A DNA stretch of 64,000 nt from Hyphobacterium sp. CCMP332. GTDB taxonomy: Bacteria; Bacteroidota; Bacteroidia; Cytophagales; CCMP332. Position 1 is the first letter of the stretch, and each line of letters starts with the position of its first letter. Position numbers and translations under genes: made by a program. Under the pieces are notes generated by a model. The model was not told the DNA's origin and made no database searches. It saw only the letters and a list, made by a program, of their open reading frames with translations. This document shows positions 37,667 through 45,489 of the stretch, piece after piece. Where the stretch lies: the NCBI GenBank assembly GCA_014323545.1, contig CP058647.1, forward strand, positions 1,590,001 through 1,654,000, in the 5' to 3' direction.

Positions 37667-38993
37667 ACAGCTAAAAATTATTGCATCGCTGGCATTCGCC
37701 ATTCCGATTTACATTTATATTGGCTATTTCCTGGACAGAACAGAATTTGCAAATCTGCTTTTTGCTTTTAGCCTGCTATTTGTCATTTACAGCTGGCAAC
37801 TGATAAATCGGCAAAAGTTAAAATTGAATTGGCTGATAATTTCTGCCATTACTTTAAGGCTGCTTTTTTTATTTTCAGAACCGGCGCTTTCCGATGATGT
37901 GTACCGCTATATTTGGGATGGTAGATTATGGCATGCCGGCATAAATCCTTATATATATTTGCCCGAGCACATTATTAACAATGATATCCACATCGATGGA
38001 ATTGATCAAAACCTCTACGAGCAACTCAATTCCAAACAGTATTTTAGCATTTACCCGCCTTTCTCACAAGTAATTTTTTACTTATCAACAGCCTTCTCTG
38101 TTGACAACTTGTGGGTTTCTATAATTATGATCAGGGCATCCATACTATTTGCAGAAATCATTTCTTTTTTTGCGATTTTAAAAATTCTGGATCATTTAAA
38201 ACTGCCGGAAAAACATTTCGCCATTTATGCTTTGAATCCATTGGTCATAGTTGAATTGAGCGGCAATCTTCATTTTGAAGCCTGGTTGATCGCCTTTCTC
38301 TTGCTTTCATTTTTAATGTTTTTAAAAAATAGAATACTTCTTTCGGCATTTTTTATGGCCTTGTCCATATCAACTAAACTCTGGCCTTTGATGTTTCTGC
38401 CTTTGTTTTTTGGCAAACTAAAATTTAATGTGCTGTTCCGGTATTACGGCTTAACTCTGAGCTTTGTCTTGCTCAGCTTCCTCCCCTTAATGAATCTTGA
38501 TTTGATGCAGAATCTCTTCCAAAGCATCGATTTATATTTTCAAAAGTTCGAGTTTAATGCCTCTGTTTTTTATATCCTTCGCTATTTTGGGTATTTGTGG
38601 AAAGGTTATGATCTCGTTCAAGTGATTGGCCCTTTGCTAGCTTTTATTACGTTTCTGTTTATCCTGTTTTTAGCAATAAAAAGAAGACATCAAGCCATCG
38701 CTGATTTGCCAAAAGAAATGCTTTTTAGTTTTAGTTTTTTTCTCTTTCTGAGTACCACCGTTCACCCATGGTATCTTTGTTTACTACTCCTATTAAGTGT
38801 ATTTACCAATTATCGATTCGTCATACTTTGGTCATTTACTTCGATTCTATCCTATTATGCCTACAGTCAGGTCGCCTGGCAGGAAAACTTTTTATTATTG
38901 AGTATTGAATATATCCTGGTCTTTACCTTTCTGATATTGGAATTAAAATATGAAAGAACCTTCAAAGAAAAATTGGCTAAATTCCTACCTTGA
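37650..38993 (+). CDS. GT-C type membrane glycosyltransferase
   Basis: 447 residues with about 11 membrane segments. The first large loop contains SDDVYRYIWDGRLWHAGINP, with the acidic pair typical of GT-C enzymes that use polyprenyl-phosphate sugars. It resembles polyprenol-phosphate-mannose-dependent alpha-mannosyltransferases. It probably uses the lipid-linked sugar made by the DPM1-like enzyme. The start overlaps the upstream GT2 by 17 bp and the 3' end overlaps the next gene by 44 bp. Confidence 0.78.
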   Translation: MSLGNKQLKIIASLAFAIPIYIYIGYFLDRTEFANLLFAFSLLFVIYSWQLINRQKLKLNWLIISAITLRLLFLFSEPALSDDVYRYIWDGRLWHAGINPYIYLPEHIINNDIHIDGIDQNLYEQLNSKQYFSIYPPFSQVIFYLSTAFSVDNLWVSIIMIRASILFAEIISFFAILKILDHLKLPEKHFAIYALNPLVIVELSGNLHFEAWLIAFLLLSFLMFLKNRILLSAFFMALSISTKLWPLMFLPLFFGKLKFNVLFRYYGLTLSFVLLSFLPLMNLDLMQNLFQSIDLYFQKFEFNASVFYILRYFGYLWKGYDLVQVIGPLLAFITFLFILFLAIKRRHQAIADLPKEMLFSFSFFLFLSTTVHPWYLCLLLLLSVFTNYRFVILWSFTSILSYYAYSQVAWQENFLLLSIEYILVFTFLILELKYERTFKEKLAKFLP

Positions 38994-39597
38994 GCAGGAT
39001 GGCAGGGTCATCTTTCTGGCGCTTTGCATAGTACAGGTGGCTTTGATTTTTATTCAGGAAGACATTATCGGTTTTAGGGCCGATTTTTTTGATCTCCTTG
39101 AAGATGCCGGGGAAACAGGAATTTTATACTGGCTTTTACGGCTACAGGAAGTCGGCGGCTATCTGATTGTTCCATTGAATATATTTATTCAGGTTTTTTT
39201 TGCTGGGTTAATGCTTTGGATCGGAACATTCACCTTCGGCTACAAAATCGATTTCAAAGCTTCGGTAAAAATTACCGTACTCGCTTATCCATCATTTTTT
39301 ATTGCTCAATTACTTAAAATTCTGTGGTTTGGATTCATAAATAGAAACTATAGCCAATTTGAATTGGATCATTTCCACCATTTCTCAATGGCGGTTTTTT
39401 GGCCCGTGGAAGATCGTATAAATACGCTCCCCATGCTGGCAAAATCCCTGAACCCCGGATTGCTTGTTTATTTATGGTTAATGACACTATTTCTTGCAAA
39501 AATTTTGAACAGAAGCTCTAAAGTTTCATGGCCAATAGTGATGGTATTTATTTTTGGGATTGGCCTGCTTTGGAAGGTGTTTTACGCTGTGATTTAA
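38950..39597 (+). CDS. Uncharacterised five-helix membrane protein of the glycosyltransferase unit
   Basis: 215 residues with about five hydrophobic segments (roughly 20-36, 75-98, 108-130, 160-185, 195-213) and a short conserved-looking soluble stretch (NYSQFELDHFHHFSM). Its topology is Yip1-like but I do not recognise the family. The 44-bp overlap with the GT-C gene in another frame suggests tight coupling; I see no later in-frame start that would avoid it. Confidence 0.7.
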   Translation: MKEPSKKNWLNSYLEQDGRVIFLALCIVQVALIFIQEDIIGFRADFFDLLEDAGETGILYWLLRLQEVGGYLIVPLNIFIQVFFAGLMLWIGTFTFGYKIDFKASVKITVLAYPSFFIAQLLKILWFGFINRNYSQFELDHFHHFSMAVFWPVEDRINTLPMLAKSLNPGLLVYLWLMTLFLAKILNRSSKVSWPIVMVFIFGIGLLWKVFYAVI

Positions 39598-39605
39598 GGA
39601 TTCAA

Positions 39606-40196
39606 TTAATATTTCTCGAGTATTCTCCTCTTTTGGGTATCGAATTCATCTTTTGAAATCACCCCTTGATCTAATAGGCCTTTTAATTCTCGCAATTTTT
39701 GAAATTTAATTAATTCCTCATCGGATATCACCTCTTCAGTTGATTTAACAGGATCGGGGCAGCCATCATAGCTCACGGTATAATAATAGTTTTTATAATC
39801 CCCTTTCCTAATGCCGCGTTCGGCTACATTGGGTTTCCACCAGGCTCCGGTAGCTCCATCTAAAACCACCCCATAGGGTAAGGGAATGCCCGGAGGTGCA
39901 ATACCGGTCCAGAAAATTATGGATCCTAGCAAGGACCAACCGCGAAATATCTTTGAATTAAAATGATACTCCTGCGACTGACAGCCTTCTTTTTTAGCTG
40001 AAAATGCAAATCTATCCGCATATTTTCTTGAGACTAATATAGAAGTATAACCATAGCCATAGGTGCGCCCATTGTGTACAATCTCCGCATCGCGATGATC
40101 TTTGATATTAACGTGTGCAACATAATTGCTGCCCCCAAACATAGTGGCACAAGAGCTGAAGACTCCAAGACATAAAATGGCAATAAAAAATCTCAT
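39606..40196 (-). CDS. Lipoprotein with C-terminal SHOCT domain
   Basis: 196 residues. The lipobox Cys is at 16 (LGVFSSC). The C-terminal 35 residues (KLRELKGLLDQGVISKDEF then DTQKRRILEKY) match the SHOCT oligomerisation domain. In between are a region with repeated Tyr/Gly and a hydrophobic turn (PPGIPLPYGVVLDGATGA) similar to Bacteroidota outer-membrane lipoproteins of unknown function. The gene is convergent with the glycosyltransferase unit, 8 bp apart. Confidence 0.75.
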   Translation of the reverse strand: MRFFIAILCLGVFSSCATMFGGSNYVAHVNIKDHRDAEIVHNGRTYGYGYTSILVSRKYADRFAFSAKKEGCQSQEYHFNSKIFRGWSLLGSIIFWTGIAPPGIPLPYGVVLDGATGAWWKPNVAERGIRKGDYKNYYYTVSYDGCPDPVKSTEEVISDEELIKFQKLRELKGLLDQGVISKDEFDTQKRRILEKY

Positions 40197-40258
40197 CGAT
40201 GAAATTTTTAAAGAAAGAAAAATTCAAAGGATTTTTTTAATTTCCCTTGAGATTCTAC

Positions 40259-41362
40259 CTAAAAGATTCGAATTAGCTTTCTTCTGATTTTGACTCCAGA
40301 AAAATTCATCTCCAGAATATAAATACCGGCGGTGGTATTACTCAGATCTATGTTTATCGATTTTGAATTGGGAAGTGCAGAATATATTTCCACACCCAAT
40401 TCATTGAATACCTTTAGTACATCTGCTCTTCTGCTCGACTTCACATTGAAAATACCCATTTGCGATGGATTGGGATAAACAGTAAAATCATTGGAATTAA
40501 TTTCAGGAATTCCGGCCACAATTTCTGGTTTCCAAACCAGACCTAAACTATCACCAAATAGATATTCTGCCAATTCGGGATAATCGATAAAGGGATTTTT
40601 ATTACCCTGGTAACTGTAAATAACCTGGTTTCTGTTGCGCTCAAATCCATCTACCGTATCCTCGCGATTCCATGCCAATAAAGTGTTTAATGTGGCGTGA
40701 AGCGGGGTTTTGGAAGTATTGCTTTGTAAGGTATTGGTCAATTCGAGATCGGGTTCCGAACCATCGCCTTCGTAGCGCAGGGCCATGTAAAAAATCATCC
40801 TGGCAATATCGCCTTTAACATTTACCGGTGGTTCAAAAATATAAAGATTGGCATCGGTTTTCGAACCGGTATTGAATCCATTGTCAATAACATCTATACA
40901 GCTAATGCAATTGTCAAAATTTCTGTTGTTTCTTGTGGAATTGACGCTTACATCGCAAGGTCTTAAATGGTGCACATCGGTACCCGCACCCTTGGAAGTG
41001 CCAAAATCACCACGGCTTTTCGCCCATACATGTTCCCTGCTCCAACCCGCTCCGCTATTGTACTCCTGTGCCGCATTGACACTGCGGTTAGAATAAATAA
41101 GAATGACATTATTGGAATCGTTGGGGTCGCGATCGGTTTCTTTAAGGATGTCCCAGACATCAGTACCGGAAGAAGTATAGGTATATTCTGTATGGCCTTT
41201 TATAATATTGTATAATCTCGATTTCAAAGTATCGCCCGAGGAATTAAATGCACTTTGATAATAGACCGAATCCTGAGCCTGTGCGTACAAGAAAGGAAGC
41301 AACATAAGAACAATCAGAAATGTCCTTTTTAATGAAATGAAATTAGTTTGCCTTTTTTTCAA
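40259..41362 (-). CDS. Secreted endonuclease I with T9SS tail
   Basis: 367 residues. Signal peptide with a long n-region (LKRTFLIVLMLLPFLYAQA). The endonuclease I/EndA catalytic core is GWSREHVWAKSRGDFG, GTDVHHLRPCDVSVN and RNNRNFDNC, a beta-beta-alpha metal nuclease site. The C-terminal 80 residues (FTVYPNPSQMGIFNV to RRKLIRIF) form a T9SS type A sorting domain. It likely degrades external DNA or RNA for nutrients or competition. Two direct repeats flank a promoter box upstream. Confidence 0.9.
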   Translation of the reverse strand: MKKRQTNFISLKRTFLIVLMLLPFLYAQAQDSVYYQSAFNSSGDTLKSRLYNIIKGHTEYTYTSSGTDVWDILKETDRDPNDSNNVILIYSNRSVNAAQEYNSGAGWSREHVWAKSRGDFGTSKGAGTDVHHLRPCDVSVNSTRNNRNFDNCISCIDVIDNGFNTGSKTDANLYIFEPPVNVKGDIARMIFYMALRYEGDGSEPDLELTNTLQSNTSKTPLHATLNTLLAWNREDTVDGFERNRNQVIYSYQGNKNPFIDYPELAEYLFGDSLGLVWKPEIVAGIPEINSNDFTVYPNPSQMGIFNVKSSRRADVLKVFNELGVEIYSALPNSKSINIDLSNTTAGIYILEMNFSGVKIRRKLIRIF

Positions 41363-41378
41363 ATGTTGCGAAATTAAT

Positions 41379-41409
41379 TTTCACACAACAAAAATAGTGT
41401 TTCACACAA
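41379..41409 (-). promoter_or_regulatory. Endonuclease promoter flanked by TTGTGTGAAA direct repeats
   Basis: On the minus strand TTGTGTGAAA occurs twice (plus coordinates 41400-41409 and 41379-41388), 21 bp apart, with a full TAnnTTTG box (TATTTTTG, 41389-41396) exactly between. The box is 27 bp before the ATG of the endonuclease gene. The repeats may be an activator or repressor site. Confidence 0.4.
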
Positions 41410-41727
41410 TGATATTAGGTATTTATACAGTAGAATGTAGAAAAAGATGAAATTAACGGCTTATTAGAAGTGCAGCGGCTGATTAAGCATGAAATTATTT
41501 GTAATTAAATATCTACAAAAAACACTCCTCTGGCTTTTCAGAGAAGGTTGTTGTACCCGGTGCCATTCTACCTTGCCTTCGCGCCGAGCCAATTTAAACC
41601 TTCGGCGGTATTTGGAATCCGCTTCGGCCAGGCAAGGCGCCAAAACTTCGAATGGCAAGCGGGACTAATAACACTTACATTTTCTGTAAATAAAGAAACC
41701 TCCCTAGAACTAACTAAGAAGGTTTTT
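41410..41727. repeat. Intergenic region with long GC-rich imperfect palindrome
   Basis: No gene is supported here. At 41561-41660 lies an imperfect palindrome with outer arms TGCCATTC/GAATGGCA and inner arms CTTGCC/GGCAAG, then GCC/GGC pairs. It contains a GCTTCGGCCAGGCAAGGCG stretch like the one inside the broken tRNA copy downstream. Open frames across it are chance products of the palindrome. No transposase is present, so it is a small non-autonomous or REP-like element. Confidence 0.6.
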
Positions 41728-41900
41728 GTACTCGGGGCCCATCTTCGCCAAGGCTTCGATCGGCAAGCTAGACTTCCCACCTACTCCCGGAACAAATCCA
41801 GGATCCGGTAGGCAGGGAACCCGCACGGCCTTAACGGCTATCCCAATGGGACGTGCTTGTCAACCTCGATTGCAATCGGGACAGGTTCCATCTACAATCT
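41728..41900 (-). pseudogene. Broken tRNA-Leu copy split by GC-rich palindromic DNA
   Basis: Two blocks match the intact tRNA-Leu at 41961-42045: an 11-bp block GTACTCGGGGC at 41728-41738 (3' acceptor end) and a 22-bp block at 41817-41838 (variable arm and T-stem start: ACCCGCACGGCCTTAACGG). About 78 bp of foreign sequence (TCTTCGCCAAGGCTTCG, CGGCAAGC and others) separates them, where the intact gene has 6 bp. Beyond the second block the anticodon arm is unrecognisable and a palindrome CGATTGCAATCG appears. It cannot fold into a tRNA and is called a remnant. Confidence 0.65.
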
Positions 41901-41908
41901 CTTTAAAT

Positions 41909-41951
41909 AAAAAAAGTGAAAACGGAATTCTTTTTAATTCTCATTCTCACT
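41909..41951 (-). terminator. Terminator after tRNA-Leu
   Basis: On the minus strand AGTGAGAATG pairs with CGTTTTCACT (ten pairs, two of them wobble) and is followed by seven T. It starts 10 bp after the tRNA-Leu 3' end. Confidence 0.75.
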
Positions 41952-41960
41952 CTTTAAAAG

Positions 41961-42045
41961 TACTCGGGGCGGGACTTGAACCCGCACGGCCTTAACGGCC
42001 ACAGGATTTTAAGTCCTGCGTGTCTACCAATTCCACCACCCGAGC
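41961..42045 (-). tRNA. tRNA-Leu (anticodon TAA)
   Basis: 85 nt with acceptor stem GCTCGGG/CCCGAGT, D-arm with GGTAGACA, anticodon stem CAGGA/TCCTG with loop CTTAAAA (anticodon TAA), a long variable arm GGCCGTTAAGGCC as expected for a class II tRNA, and T-arm GCGGG-TTCAAGT-CCCGC. CCA is not encoded. It is downstream of tRNA-Gly on the same strand. Confidence 0.93.
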
Positions 42046-42047
42046 TT

Positions 42048-42082
42048 GTCTTCGCTGAAGCTTCGACAAGCGCGGCTTGTCA
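42048..42082. repeat. Short GC-rich palindrome between the tRNA genes
   Basis: CTTGTC, GACAAG and CTTGTC segments with GCTTCG in the middle form a small hairpin-prone repeat between tRNA-Gly and tRNA-Leu. It resembles the palindromes at 41561-41660 and inside the broken tRNA copy. Confidence 0.45.
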
Positions 42083-42103
42083 AATTTATCAGTTTGAAGA
42101 AAT

Positions 42104-42134
42104 AAAAAAAGTGAACATTAAGCTCACTTTTTTT
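42104..42134. terminator. Symmetrical hairpin between tRNA-Gly and tRNA-Leu
   Basis: AAAAAAAGTGA and TCACTTTTTTT form a perfect 11-bp inverted repeat with a 9-base loop. It starts 1 bp after the tRNA-Gly 3' end. It could stop transcription in either direction, or be a processing hairpin; tRNA-Leu would then depend on read-through or its own promoter. Confidence 0.6.
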
Positions 42135-42135
42135 G

Positions 42136-42208
<73 letters not shown>

Positions 42209-42217
42209 AATAATTAA

Positions 42218-42238
42218 TTTTACACCTTTTGTGTAAAA
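42218..42238. promoter_or_regulatory. Inverted repeat in the tRNA-Gly leader
   Basis: TTTTACAC and GTGTAAAA form a perfect 8-bp inverted repeat with a CTTTT spacer, between the promoter and the tRNA-Gly 5' end. It may be an operator or a leader hairpin. Confidence 0.35.
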
Positions 42239-42246
42239 CAGGAATG

Positions 42247-42276
42247 CAAAACTATGTAATTGCCCAATATTATCAA
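42247..42276 (-). promoter_or_regulatory. Promoter of the tRNA-Gly/tRNA-Leu unit
   Basis: On the minus strand TTG (42274-42276) and TAGTTTTG (42247-42254) are separated by 19 bp, which matches the Bacteroidota -33/-7 arrangement. The tRNA-Gly begins 38 bp after the -7 box. Confidence 0.65.
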
Positions 42277-42315
42277 TATTTATGTTTAAAAAATTAATAA
42301 CTAAATTGATCACTT

Positions 42316-42978
42316 ATGAAAATGATAAATCCCACAGAGCTTGCGATCGTATTATTTTCTTTGATCATCACACTGGCACTTCCGGGATTGGGGGTTCTTT
42401 TTGCTTTTATAGCCCTCTTTGCCTACCTGCTAATTGGCGACCGCCGTAAAAAATTTGAATCTGTTGGTTTTAACAGGCCAAAAAACTGGGTCAGTCTGAT
42501 ATTAATTACTCTGGTTTTTGGGATTATATTGGAATTGGGATTTCAAAGTATTGTCGAACCTGTTATTGAAAAGTCCTTGGGTTTTAAGCTTGATCTTAGC
42601 AATCTTGATAGTATAAAAGGTGATCCTTTTAAATATATGTTATTGCTTGCCATTGGTTGGTTGGTTGGTGGTTTTCTGGAAGAAGTTTTGTTCCGTGGCT
42701 TTTTACTCGATAGGATCAGTCAGCTTTTTAATAATAGAAAGCTCGGAAATATTTTGGCAATCTTGATTACTTCGACTGTTTTAGGTTTAGCGCATATGTA
42801 CCAGGGCTACCCGGGCGTAATTGCAACAGGCCTTATTTCCGTAATTCTGGGCGTGGTCTATGTCCATTCCAATAAAGTTTTGTGGTATTCCGTCTTTATT
42901 CACGGATTCAACAATACAGTTGGAATTACTATAATTTATCTGGATTTGGAGAAAACCGTCAGTAATTTTTTTTATTAA
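42316..42978 (+). CDS. CPBP family intramembrane metalloprotease
   Basis: 220 residues with about six hydrophobic segments. CPBP/CAAX-protease motifs are present: E122-E-V-L-F-R127 (EExxxR), then GLAHMYQGYPG and FIHGFNNTVG with the second and third His sites. The family includes Rce1-type proteases and bacteriocin self-immunity proteins; no bacteriocin gene is near. Divergent from the tRNA unit. Confidence 0.87.
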   Translation: MKMINPTELAIVLFSLIITLALPGLGVLFAFIALFAYLLIGDRRKKFESVGFNRPKNWVSLILITLVFGIILELGFQSIVEPVIEKSLGFKLDLSNLDSIKGDPFKYMLLLAIGWLVGGFLEEVLFRGFLLDRISQLFNNRKLGNILAILITSTVLGLAHMYQGYPGVIATGLISVILGVVYVHSNKVLWYSVFIHGFNNTVGITIIYLDLEKTVSNFFY

Positions 42979-43024
42979 GGAAGGATATATCGCATTAATA
43001 GAAAAATCCTTTTGCTGATATTAT

Positions 43025-43945
43025 CTAATTGACTTTCGAATTGTAAATTCTAACTCCTTTGTATCTTTTTTTGTCTCCCCCAATGTCAAAAGAAACACTT
43101 ACCCCGATAAGTCCTAATCCGATCAGGCCTACTGTAGGCTCATAGTCTGCCGCACTTTGTAAAAATGCCTGTGCAAAATTATAGCCGAACATGGCACCTC
43201 CAATGGCTCCTATTACCGAAGCTATTGTTTCATCTCTTTTTGAATTGTACATCATGGTATAGGATTCAGGCACATTCAATGTCAAATTGTATAAGTCCCT
43301 ATGGTTTAGTTTTTGTCCCTGATAATAATAGGATTTACCAAAACTTCTTTTTATTGTAATTTTCTCATTTTTTGTAGTCGGGCTTTGTTTTTCTTTTGTC
43401 TCTGATGATGAGCTAATTGAGGACGCTGAAGTTCGTTCCGGTATTTTTTGAGGAAGTATATTAATAATCGTTCGTGGGTTCATTGCAAAGCTAAAGACCA
43501 CTAATTCTGTTTTTGTCAGGCTATCCTGCCATTTAATATCATGCCTTGATGAGCCTCTTGCAATTTTCTTCATTTCAGCTTTAGTATCCTCATCGATAAG
43601 TTTTCGTTTCCCTATATCTTCACTTTTGGTTTTATAATTTGTGTTAATAGATGATTCGACTTGCTTAAATGTCTCCCAAACAGATACTAAATCCTCTTTG
43701 GAATTTATTAGCGTGTATTGAACTTTAATCAATTTATCCTGATCAAAATAATACTCTTGTACCGCCCCCTTGTCATTGATTTTGGTTTTATATTTTAAAA
43801 GTCCATCGCTTTCTGAAATGAGAAGATCCGATTTTGCTTCTTTAACCGCTTCTTTGGATGAACCCCAATTGTAGTTGACTTGAATTTGGGCCAAAGATTG
43901 ACTTACAGCAATGACTAAACAAACAAAGGCTAATAGGAATTTCAT
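43025..43945 (-). CDS. Secreted protein of unknown function, paralog of 62514-63389
   Basis: 306 residues. Signal peptide MKFLLAFVCLVIAVSQSLAQ; then NYNWGSSKEAVKEAKSD and YYFDQDKLIKVQY. The central part is charged; the C-terminus has two small-residue hydrophobic stretches (VIGAIGGAMFGYNFAQAF, TVGLIGLGLIGVSV), which resemble glycine-zipper membrane segments. The same plan (WGS motif, YFD stretch, paired Gly-rich helices) occurs in the interrupted gene near 63 kb. No known family recognised. Confidence 0.7.
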   Translation of the reverse strand: MKFLLAFVCLVIAVSQSLAQIQVNYNWGSSKEAVKEAKSDLLISESDGLLKYKTKINDKGAVQEYYFDQDKLIKVQYTLINSKEDLVSVWETFKQVESSINTNYKTKSEDIGKRKLIDEDTKAEMKKIARGSSRHDIKWQDSLTKTELVVFSFAMNPRTIINILPQKIPERTSASSISSSSETKEKQSPTTKNEKITIKRSFGKSYYYQGQKLNHRDLYNLTLNVPESYTMMYNSKRDETIASVIGAIGGAMFGYNFAQAFLQSAADYEPTVGLIGLGLIGVSVSFDIGGDKKRYKGVRIYNSKVN

Positions 43946-44049
43946 AATTAAGATTTTAAATGAAGTAAGAAGCGCACAATAATATTAAATAGATTTTAGT
44001 CTCTCTGTCATGAAAGACAAAAAATTAAAAACCCAATATTTGAATTGCC

Positions 44050-44229
44050 CTATTGAATAGAAATCTTGTGTTGCAATGCTTCCAAATCCTTTTGTTTTTT
44101 ATCCAGCTTTTTTCTTTGAGGCGTCATTGGACCGCCTTTTAAATCTTCCATATTTAGAGCAATTTTATACAGTGCTTCTTCGATGGTTTCAAGCAAAAGG
44201 CCTTTGTATTTTTCCGGTATTTGTATCAT
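44050..44229 (-). CDS. Small hypothetical protein, 59 residues
   Basis: An ORF of 59 codons starts at ATG 44229 (MIQIPEKYKGLLLETIEEAL) and ends in TAG at 44050. A purine-rich stretch (GAGGGAAATAAAGAA) precedes the ATG. The product is hydrophilic with an even mix of charges (DLKGGPMTPQRKKLDKKQKD), which looks protein-like; the 97-codon frame on the opposite strand is rich in Phe/Leu/Tyr in a shadow-like way. It may be a small helical protein. No family recognised. Confidence 0.5.
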   Translation of the reverse strand: MIQIPEKYKGLLLETIEEALYKIALNMEDLKGGPMTPQRKKLDKKQKDLEALQHKISIQ

Positions 44230-44340
44230 TTCTTTATTTCCCTCAAGTGAAAATAAGGAAAATGATCATTTTTAATTTCTATGCTTTCTTCTTCCCTATT
44301 ATCCTTTTAAATAAATGTTTGCGGCTTTACCGAAATTATT

Positions 44341-45423
44341 TTGGAAATTCAATATGTGAACCAAGCTAGTTTTGATACCTGGACCTCTCTTTTTTTATTG
44401 GCTGCCTTTCAAGGTTTGTTTCTTTCATTAATTCTGTGGAAACAAAAAGAAGAATATCATCCCGGGCGGAAATTCCTTTCCGTTTTGGTAGGCCTGTTTT
44501 CGATTATGATGATGTACTATGTTGCATTCTGGACAGGATATAACAGATATGTGTTCGGCTTTGATGGACTATTTTTAATACTTCCCTTTGCCTTTGGGCC
44601 AATTTTCTGGGTCTATTTTCATAAAATAAATGGAGTTCGGCTTCCCTCCAATTTAAAGCTTCATTTTATTCCTCTAATACTCCACCTGAGCTGGGTGTTA
44701 TCCTATAGGTTTTCGCTTTTTGCAGATTTGGGCCGTGAAACCATAATACTTACTTCAAATTGGATCGCTAATTTACAAGCCCTTCATGTATTAATATATG
44801 CCTTATTGATGTTTAGCATTTCAATTCAAGAAAATGAGGAGAACCGATTACTAAAATCATTTGCCAAAATCGCGTTTTTACTATTTGCACTGGCACATGC
44901 TTCCTATTATGCCATGGTCTTTTTTGACTCTTATGTTTTGTTATTTGATTATCTGATCTCATTTTCTATGGCATTATTTATTTATGGCCTGGCCTATACA
45001 GGTTTGAGATTTTCGAATTTTCAACAAAAACGAAATTCCGAACCGCTTCTGACTAAAGCTTCCCTGTCTTATTATTCAGCAATGCTTTCCGACATTATGG
45101 AAAAAGAACAGCTATATCTGGATGGGGATTTAAATTTAGATGCGCTTTCTAAAAAAATGGGTTTAAGTAAACACGCACTCTCTCAATTGTTGAATGGATA
45201 TTTCAAAAAAAACTTTTCAGATTATATTAATTCATTTAGAATAAAAGAAGCGGAAAAACTACTCAGCTCTGATGAATACCAGAATTTAAATGTAATTGAA
45301 ATTGCCTATCGCGTGGGATTTAATACAAAGGCCTCTTTTTACAATGCCTTCAGAAAAAAGAATCAAGTCTCGCCAAAAGAATTCCGGTCGCTGATTAATT
45401 CAAAAAGCGCCAGCCTGTCTTAA
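44341..45423 (+). CDS. AraC-family transcriptional regulator with membrane N-terminus
   Basis: 360 residues, TTG start at 44341. The first 230 residues hold about seven hydrophobic segments; the last 100 are an AraC-type double HTH (DLNLDALSKKMGLSKHALSQ, then VIEIAYRVGFNTKASFYNAF, then QVSPKEFR). This membrane-anchored AraC layout is common in Bacteroidota. The signal is unknown. The downstream secreted protein gene (45490) is a candidate target by position only. Confidence 0.85.
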   Translation: MEIQYVNQASFDTWTSLFLLAAFQGLFLSLILWKQKEEYHPGRKFLSVLVGLFSIMMMYYVAFWTGYNRYVFGFDGLFLILPFAFGPIFWVYFHKINGVRLPSNLKLHFIPLILHLSWVLSYRFSLFADLGRETIILTSNWIANLQALHVLIYALLMFSISIQENEENRLLKSFAKIAFLLFALAHASYYAMVFFDSYVLLFDYLISFSMALFIYGLAYTGLRFSNFQQKRNSEPLLTKASLSYYSAMLSDIMEKEQLYLDGDLNLDALSKKMGLSKHALSQLLNGYFKKNFSDYINSFRIKEAEKLLSSDEYQNLNVIEIAYRVGFNTKASFYNAFRKKNQVSPKEFRSLINSKSASLS

Positions 45424-45489
45424 AAAGTAAAATTTTATAAGTTTTTACTTTTTCTAATCAACTATTCACATTATTTGAAATAAAAAATC

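Noticed and set aside
41548-41995. ORFs across the repeat region next to the tRNAs
   Set aside because: They run through palindromes and tRNA-like sequence; frames on both strands are open by symmetry and the products look random.
42316-42978. CPBP protein as bacteriocin immunity
   Set aside because: No leader peptide, bacteriocin-like small ORF or transporter lies nearby, so only the protease family is claimed.
44076-44369. Plus-strand ORF of 97 codons before the AraC gene
   Set aside because: Rich in Phe, Tyr and Leu with no clear domain and antisense to a more protein-like 59-codon ORF; it also runs past the AraC start.
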